Of a DNA stretch of 64,000 nucleotides, positions 57,321 through 64,000 are shown piece by piece. Made by a program: the position numbers and the translations under genes. Position 1 is the stretch's first letter, and each line of letters opens with the position of its first letter. A model generated the notes under the pieces. The model was not told where the DNA came from. It was given only the letters and a program-made list of their open reading frames with translations, and did not search any database. Source of the stretch: Crocodylus rhombifer (Eukaryota > Chordata > Crocodylia > Crocodylidae); NCBI GenBank assembly GCA_038503035.1, contig JAVSML010021640.1, forward strand, positions 1 to 64,000, read 5' to 3'.

Positions 57321-57910
57321 AGTTTTTAAACCTAGTGCTCTGAGAATTGACACAACACTCAATTGATGAATAACAGAGAGGCTTGTTTTAATAACTACCA
57401 ACAAGCTACAAAACTAAATAACAGAAAAGGACTCCCAATATAAAATGAGCTATTAGTTCTTGTATTATCTTAGCTGCAAAAAGATCTTTGCCCAGTGCAG
57501 GCAGAAAGAAGTTCTTGTACGGCCTCAAAGTGCGGGTCCTTCACTTGTTGGCTGGGTAGCAGGATGGCTTCTTGGTCTTTCTTTGGCCTGGACTACGCAC
57601 ACCTTGCTGGTAAATCTGTTTAGTTCTTATACTGTTTTTAATTGTATAGGCTTAAGTCTTTTTCCTTGATGGTAGCCTGATTAAAGTTTGAAAAACAGGG
57701 AGGAAAAGGGTGACCATCATATTACAATTGTTAAATTGCCTGGCTTCTGTTTTGGATTTGTCTAGGTGTGAAGCCACTGCAGTTAAATATGATGGGTCTT
57801 GAGTGGTCAAACAGAATGCTTAGAGGCACTGGTTATGGGACCTGTTGTTGGGTATTTGTTTATCAGTGGGGCACATTTGCAGTAGCTTGTACTAGTGACG
57901 GTCTGTTTAC
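57321..57910. other. Sequence between the two halves of a LINE, unassigned
   Basis: AT-rich and not readable as the surrounding LINE. It may be part of a larger insertion that also received the hAT at 57911. Confidence 0.4.
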
Positions 57911-58518
57911 TAGGGCTGTGCAAAGCTTCAGTCCCTGATTCGATTCAGTGGAGATTCAGGCCTATTCGGTGGCCTAATCTCTGAATCCAGATCGAATCAG
58001 AGGACCTTTTAATCTCTCCAAATCAAATCAGAACCCTCTGAACCAATTCGGAGAGATTTGGAAAGATTTGGCCATACACACAGCTTTACATGTTTTTTCT
58101 ACATCCCTCAAGGTAACAGGTGGCTCGTGAATGTTGCAATGCTGGGATGCATGGAGTGTCCCACAGCAGTGCGGGGGCTCCCCAGCACACTCAGCAGCAG
58201 ACCTGGCAGTGGACCAGAAGCACTTCCGGTCCACTTCTGGGTCCGCTGCCAAGCATGTGGAGGGCCCCCTGAACTCCCGTGGGACTCCATCTGCCCCAGC
58301 ATCGCAGCATTCACAAGCTGCATGGGTACCTTGAGGTACGTAGAAAAAACATTTAAATCTGTGTTTGTGTCCGAACCACTGATTCTCCGAAGCACTGAAT
58401 CTTCAGATTTGGATTTGGCTGAACTGAATCAGGAAAAGTGATCCGAATGAACAAATCAAATCACTGTCCCTGATTCAGGTCGAATCTGAATCAAATAGGG
58501 CTGCTTCGCATGCCCCTA
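57911..58518. mobile_element. hAT-like non-autonomous element, 608 bp
   Basis: Left end TAGGGCTGTGCAAAGC and right end GCTTCGCATGCCCCTA are inverted. The target duplication CTGTTTAC is perfect (57903-57910 and 58519-58526). Both flanks inside the ends are rich in GATTC/GAATC words (GATTCGATTCAG, CTGATTCAGGTCGAATC), extending the inverted structure. No transposase. Confidence 0.92.
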
Positions 58519-58526
58519 CTGTTTAC

Positions 58527-58789
58527 CAAATTCCAGACATACACTGAATGGTAACACCTTAGACATTGGATGATTGTTTTGAAAAATCTGAACATGTCAC
58601 ATACAGGACATCTTTCTTGTATTCAATGCACCTTTATTTAACAGGTTTCTCTTGAAATGCATATTGATCCTTTTGTCTTCTTTAGCTGCTAGTTCAGTTG
58701 AAATGCGTATGTAGTTTCGTTGCCTTCACTGGCTACGCTTGCCCAGCCTTTTCTTGGGCTTTCTTATTAGGTACACCTATGCAATGAGC
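58527..58789. other. Unassigned DNA
   Basis: AT-rich stretch between the hAT element and the LINE RT part. Nothing recognised. Confidence 0.4.
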
Positions 58790-60355
58790 ACATCAGGTCT
58801 CTGGCAACAATTTTGACCGTCACTTTTATTTTATGGCATGAGTCTGGTATTGGGTACTGCAAGCACTCCACTGTCTCAACACCTAATGGGTTGCAGGCCA
58901 TTAGCAGAGTTTTATTTTCTCGTGGCAGTCTTGTTACCATGATCCAGTCTTGCCTCAGCCATTGTCTTACATTTTTGTGCAAGAGACACTGTCCAAGCTT
59001 TCATAGTTTTCATATGCAGCAACAAAGGCATGACAACCAGGATGACAGTAAAAATAAATGGAAAGCAGCGTTGGGGCAATGAAACGTCTTTGCTTGACCC
59101 TAGTTCAGATGACAAATGGATCCCTCTCTGATCTGTTACATAGAATGGTTGCAGTCACCTTGTCATGGAGGAGCCTCAGGACCTTGATATACTTTTTTGG
59201 ACCTCCAAATCTGGCCATTACTTTCCACAAGGCTTCAGGATAGATGGAATCAAAAGCCTTAGTGAGGTCAGTAAAGGCCATATACAGGTTCTGGTGCTGT
59301 TCCCAACATTTTTCTTGGACCTGGTGGGCAACAAAGATTATGTGACTTTTCTTGCAGGATGGTCTGAAATCACATTGAGATTCTGGCAGGACTTCCTCAG
59401 CAAGAGATAGAAGACAGGTCAGGAAGATGCAGGCAAGGATTTTCTCTGATGTGGAAAGAAGGGCAATACCTCAATAGTTCCCACACAGATTTATCTACTT
59501 TTGTAAAGATAATGTTGGCATTCCTCAGGTCTCTAGGTATCTCTCAACTGTTCAAAATGCATAAAATATATTTGTGGAGCCTCAGTACTAGTTCCTTGCT
59601 GTCCACCTTGTAATTGCAATAGATATGCCATCCAGTCCAATAGCCTTGTTGTTCTTGGTTTCCTTAATGGCATGCCAGGCTTCTTCTAGAATAGGAAAGT
59701 TGGTGAGGGATCCCTATTCAGGTATTTGATGGTAGTGTCTGCCACATGGTTCAGAAGTGCCTCAAAGTGCTCTATTTTTTAGCTTGGATAAATTCACTGG
59801 CTTTGAGGAGCATCAAGCCATTCTGCTATTGCAGAAAAGTAGGACCATGGGAAACTGGTCTTCAGATGGCCTTTGTTGCCTGGAAAAAGCTATGCATGTC
59901 AAGTTTGTCAGCATAGAGATGTATCTCTTTGGCTTTATCTTGCTACTGCTGATCTTTGATTTCCTGGATCCTCCTTTGAGCTTTGGCTTTGAGGATCTGA
60001 TATATTTCCTCCTTCTGCTGAGATGAGGTGTCATCTTGCCAAGCAGAATGAGCCGTTCTCTTCTGCTTGAGAACTTGGATCTTGGCGCTGCACTCATTGA
60101 ACTAGTATTGGTGTTGATGGGTGGTATAGCCAATGGATTCAGTAGAATGAATCCAGATGAGGTTCTGAGCAACCTGGTCCAGTTCCACCTCATGGAGGGT
60201 GGGTCCACACTAATCATGTGCAACAGGCTAAGAGAGGGGGCAACAGAAGGATTCTGGGTAGACTGTTTGTGGCCCTTTTTGGTGATGTTTGCCATGCATT
60301 TAAGGCTAGTGAAGAAACAAGAATGATTGGAAATGGGGGGGGAGGGGGAAGGCAT
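58790..60355 (-). pseudogene. Third LINE lineage, linker and RT domain (minus strand), 5' piece
   Basis: The minus-strand reading, with several frame changes, gives in order: a basic linker ending YIRSSKPKLKGGSRKSKI (about 60000); a short RT lead-in (LHKYILCILNS); GIALLSTS with LPESQCDFRP; LYMAFTDLTKAFDSI (catalytic Asp region, about 59270); and LWKVMARFGGPKKYIKVLRL. An APTLLSIYF block follows at about 59060. The order and spacing match the RT of RTE-like non-LTR elements. The endonuclease is not visible; sequence beyond 60355 is unassigned. The frame is heavily broken. Confidence 0.75.
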
Positions 60356-60739
60356 AGCTCGCATGTGGGAATGAAGAGGAAGTCAAATAGTATTTAGTCA
60401 AATTGTAGTGGCTCACCCTTACTGTAAAAGAGCTGGTGATGAGGTGGATTCAACTCTATGGACAGTACTATGTATTTTATTTAGATGGTCTGTACTAGCT
60501 TATGGTTGTGATGGGTTCAACAAGTTGTTCACGGAATCCAAAGAACCATGTGCGTTTTCTTTTGGAGCTCCACATGGGAGAAGGTGGCGAGGACCAAGCT
60601 ATACAAGGTGAAACAGTCCGGAGGCAGAGGAATGTTAGATGTTTTTCTCTTTCTCTGGGCCAAATACATAAACTAGGTGTGCAAAGTGGCAACAGGGGTG
60701 AAATCTAAAACAGTCAGCTTTGTTAAGTATTTTGCAGGG
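60356..60739. other. Unassigned DNA
   Basis: No gene or repeat identified between the LINE and the following Tx1 fragment. Confidence 0.4.
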
Positions 60740-61640
60740 CAGTTGCTGTGACAGTGGCAAGCGCGCACAATGACCAGTGGGAGCCTGTGGACCATGGTCT
60801 CCCCATGGTTTTACGAGATCCTGAAGCACTTTTGAGAGAAATACAAGCTGCACAATGCTACCCTAGTGACACTGGTAAACCACCACAAGATATGGGAGCT
60901 GGGGTAGACTTACTACCTAGTGACAGCTGCCAGGCCTTGTGGGAACTAATCTTCCACAAGCACTTGCAGAAGCAGCACGTGGCCTGAACTGGCAGACGGC
61001 CTGAACTGGCAGACAGCCCACTGGGCACGCCCCGTGTGGATATGGAAAAACAGCACAGGGCAGAGAGGTCCATTGAACTGCCCAAGACAGACCTGCTACT
61101 GGCAAGCAGAAATGATCGACCACCTTTTCTGGGACTGCCCACATGCTAGAGAGATGTGGAAGAAAGTCTGTGCACTCCTCCTGGTGGTGTTTCAGAGACC
61201 TGGCCAAGGAAGTGATTCTCTACACGCACCTGACCAGGCAGCAAGGGACCCTGATAGTTTTCTTCGACCAGCTCATATTTCAGGTATGCCCTGTGGAAAG
61301 CCAGGAACCTGCTCATAAACACACACTGAGCACCCACAGTCAAGGACTTTATTAAAATGGGACTAAGTAAAATGTGCTGGTACTATAGGAAGACAGAAGA
61401 GGATGACAGGAAAGAAATGGCAGACCTCATGGTGGAGAGGGGTCTGGCGTAGACTTTTTCATCCACTCTGAGGATGGCAGTGGGTGGGGGTATGGGTATG
61501 ATGGGTGCGAAGGTGCGTGGATATATGGTGCAAACTGTAATGGGTTTGTAGTGTGCTTTGAGCTGCCAGGTGAACCACAGGGGTCACTTCGCAGAGTGTT
61601 GGAAATGGAGTTATATTTATTTATTTATAGAAATAAATAT
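60740..61640 (+). mobile_element. Tx1-clade LINE 3' end
   Basis: Frames in succession read CQALWELIFHKHLQKQHVA and then ARPVWIWKN...CPRQTCYWQAEMIDHLFWDCPHAREMW, the post-RT Cys/His region (CxxC...HLFWxCPxAxxxW) typical of Tx1 and related LINE ORF2 C-termini. A short 3' UTR ends in TTTATTTATTTATAGAAATA. It is 5'-truncated and frame-shifted, with the duplicated phrase GGCCTGAACTGGCAGAC at about 60980-61015. Confidence 0.8.
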
Positions 61641-63486
61641 TTTGTGGAAAAAATATAGGTTCCTGTCAGCATCTCAGACTTTAGGTTAAAATCAAGCATT
61701 TTTAGCACCAAGGGGAGGGTAAACAGGTGGGTTAGGGCTCTACAAGGCAAACAATATAAGGTGAACACAAATATCAATTCTCATAAACACACACACAAAC
61801 ACATGCACGCAAATACCTTATTTTTCCAGCCAAAGCTGCTTTTGACATAGGGTGTGGTGGCCAGAAGAAGTGAACATTCTGCCTTCTAGGGAAATACACT
61901 ATTATTTCAAGCTATCCAGGCCTGGGCTACAGTGTGAAGCGGAGATGCATGCTCCCATAGTGTGGGTTGTAATTTGGCTCCCCAGTAGGGGCTGTTTATT
62001 CTTTTTTTTACTGCCCCCTAGTACACTCTTCTAATCCTCTCTAGTTGGTGTGGAGGACAAGGACTCTATGATTACTTCACATGAGTGAGCAGGGCACCAG
62101 CTTCAGGCACTGACTTAGAAAGGGGCAGCAGAAGGGCAGACCCTGGGGAGTCCATGCCACAGCAGCTCATGTACCAGGAAGCCACGCTGCCAAAATTCCT
62201 AGTTATGCATCATGCTTCGAAGGTTGATATCAATTCAGTGGTTCAGCAGCACTCTTCCTCGCAAATGGAGTACAATTTGGTTTGTACAGTGCAGTAGGGA
62301 CAACACTTTAAACTATAAGTTTTAATGATGGCTCAGTTTTCCCACTCACTAGGGGGTGCAAGTTCTGATGCTCAAGTTTTTTGGACTAAGATACATCTAG
62401 AAGTCTGGATCAATATGTAGGGTTTATATAGAGAAGTATAGACTAGAAATGCAGATTACATTTTTGCTAATCTGCGTGCTGTAGATAATCCATGCAGTGC
62501 CCTCCCCCGCTTATCTCTGCCTCTCGTTGTAGATTTAACATAAAAAAAGTACTGTGGAGAATATGAAATTCACAGGGAATGCTTCCATACATCTTATAGT
62601 TGTATGGTCATAATATGTTCTGTGTTTCTAATGTGTATCCAGTTCCCTGTCCCGTCCTCCCCCCCAGGGTTTGAAGGTTAAACCCAATTTTCACAGGGAT
62701 GAGTCCTGTGGCTCTGCTAACTTGAGACTTGGTTACTCTCTTCAACATGACACAATTTTCAGCATGGCTCTGTCAGCTGAGTCCAAAAGAGCTTTAAATC
62801 TCTGTTGAAGAGTTAATCCTCTTGGGAGCTGTGAAATGAACAAATAGGAATATAGGGCTTGTAGAGACCTTTGAGGTCACTGACTTGAGTCCCTGCTATT
62901 CCAGGCAACTGCATCATATAATCCCTTTAGATGCCTTGCAGTACAGAGCTCAGCCTTTTTAAAAACCCAAGTTGATAGGTAAATGCTGGTATACATGCTG
63001 GTATTCCCTTTGCTCAGAATAGAAAAGCAAGGCCTGTATGCTTATCCATGCTGGCACCAGTCTCTTGGCCATCTTGTGTGAGATTCTGTCCTCTTCCCCC
63101 TCTCTTCTTCGTCTCCCACCTTGCTCCAACTGCAGTGGCCAGAAATGCTGTGTCCAGATGCCTCATTTCTTTCAGTTTCAAGTTCTTGTCATGCTGTCTT
63201 CTACTGTTGGGGCTATCTTGGCTGGGAGTTATTTAAAAGTTAAGGTCTGGTCATTATATTCCTATTGCATCTTGTGTTGACAAGTCTTAATAGTTTTCAA
63301 AACAACACCATCTTAGTCCCCTCTTGCAGAGAAGAAAGTAATACTTTTGATCTTGGTAGTAGATAAAAATTAAAGACCATGCCCTGCCTTGCTTTTTTCC
63401 ACTATGTTTTTTTTTTTAACCCCTAGATATCCAGGGGTCTAATTTGCTTCCCCTCCCCCCCCATGTCTCCAGCTGGTGCTAGTTCT
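61641..63486. other. Non-coding DNA
   Basis: Mostly unassigned. (CA)-rich tract at about 61787-61810. At about 62840-62960, AGGGCTTGTAGAGACCTTTG resembles the 3' end of an old CR1/L3-type LINE on the minus strand. No coding sequence is supported. Confidence 0.4.
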
Positions 63487-64000
63487 CTGGCAGGGAGAGG
63501 TCTGTGAGGGACAGGTAGACTCGAAAGTAGAGCAACAAGCCTATGCTCCAGCAGATCCTGCAGAGTGCAGGTGGGAGTGAGCTCACCTGTCACCCGTCAC
63601 CCACTGCCAGGCCAGAGCTCTTGACCCAGTTGACCCAGGTAGAGGAGGCTGGCAAGTACAATGCCTGGCAGGCCTCCACCTGTACCAGGTCACCTGAGTC
63701 CTGGACTGCAAAAAGTACATTGTCGGTATATGCTGGCAGGACCAGCCATACTACCAGCTCCCAGAGCATCAACCCCACCACCTGTCTGCACAGGAGAATG
63801 AGGAAGAGATCCAGGACCAAGGCATACAGCTGGCCTGACAGTGGGCAGCCTTCATGCACCACTGTCCTGAATAGGATGGGCTCCGTCAGGATCCAGCTGA
63901 GCTTGACCAAACACTCTGCAGAGGCATACAGCACTTGGAGAGTCCACATGAAGCAGGGCCCAAAGCCAAAGGCCCATGCTGATGGACATGATCCATCCAG
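63487..64000 (-). pseudogene. Tx1-clade LINE ORF2 RT fragment, minus strand, runs off the window
   Basis: On the minus strand a 119-codon frame contains LYASAECLVKLSWILTEPIL, HEGCPLSGQLYALVLDLFL and AYTDNVLFAVQDSGDL (YADD changed to YTDN), then SSTWVNWVKSSGLAVGDG. It is the same region as 7260-7670 on the plus strand and is clearly the same family. The 3' boundary is near 63487; the 5' side continues past the window end. Confidence 0.88.

Noticed and set aside
59813..60364. 183-residue minus-strand frame as a host gene
   Set aside because: Its content matches the basic linker before the RT of the third LINE lineage, in line with the RT blocks that follow on the same strand.

Overview
This window reads as nuclear genomic DNA from a sauropsid vertebrate. 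The abundance of several CR1 LINE subfamilies, Tx1-clade LINEs, MIR-type SINE relics and hAT elements suggests a crocodilian, with turtle as the alternative; the species is inferred, not shown. It is not microbial: there are no operons, ribosome binding sites or CRISPR arrays. The only convincing host gene is CMTR2 (cap-specific mRNA 2'-O-methyltransferase 2), whose whole 768-residue coding sequence lies in one exon on the + strand at 22846-25152. Its promoter is most likely the CpG island at about 19150-19950, joined to the coding exon by an intron of about 3.2 kb.

Layout: 1-17.4 kb is repeat-rich. It holds a 5' part of a CR1 (ORF1 esterase tail, endonuclease), a CR1 3' half, a decayed Tx1-clade LINE, several minus-strand CR1 copies, fold-back and hAT elements, and two copies of an unclassified repeat family (family X). 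From 17.4 to 40 kb the DNA is repeat-poor: CpG island, intron, CMTR2, its 3' region, then about 14 kb of non-coding DNA with two small hAT elements, MIR relics and low-complexity tracts. From 40 to 61.6 kb is a dense pile of nested transposons: a minus-strand CR1; a third LINE lineage split by a CR1 that is itself split by a hAT; a nearly full-length CR1 with duplicated 5' units and three later insertions (a GC-rich block, a hAT with perfect target duplication and a solo LTR); a second CR1 abutting its tail; another copy of the third LINE lineage containing a hAT; and a Tx1 3' end. The last 0.5 kb holds another Tx1 fragment on the minus strand that runs off the window.

The mobile elements are relics. 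Catalytic residues are replaced and reading frames are broken. The clearest direct observations are element boundaries with exact target-site duplications, which give a relative order of insertion. No self-contained novel system of genes was found. The best candidates for something undescribed are family X, the duplicated CR1 5' units, the solo LTR with an internal direct repeat, and the set of hAT-like families.
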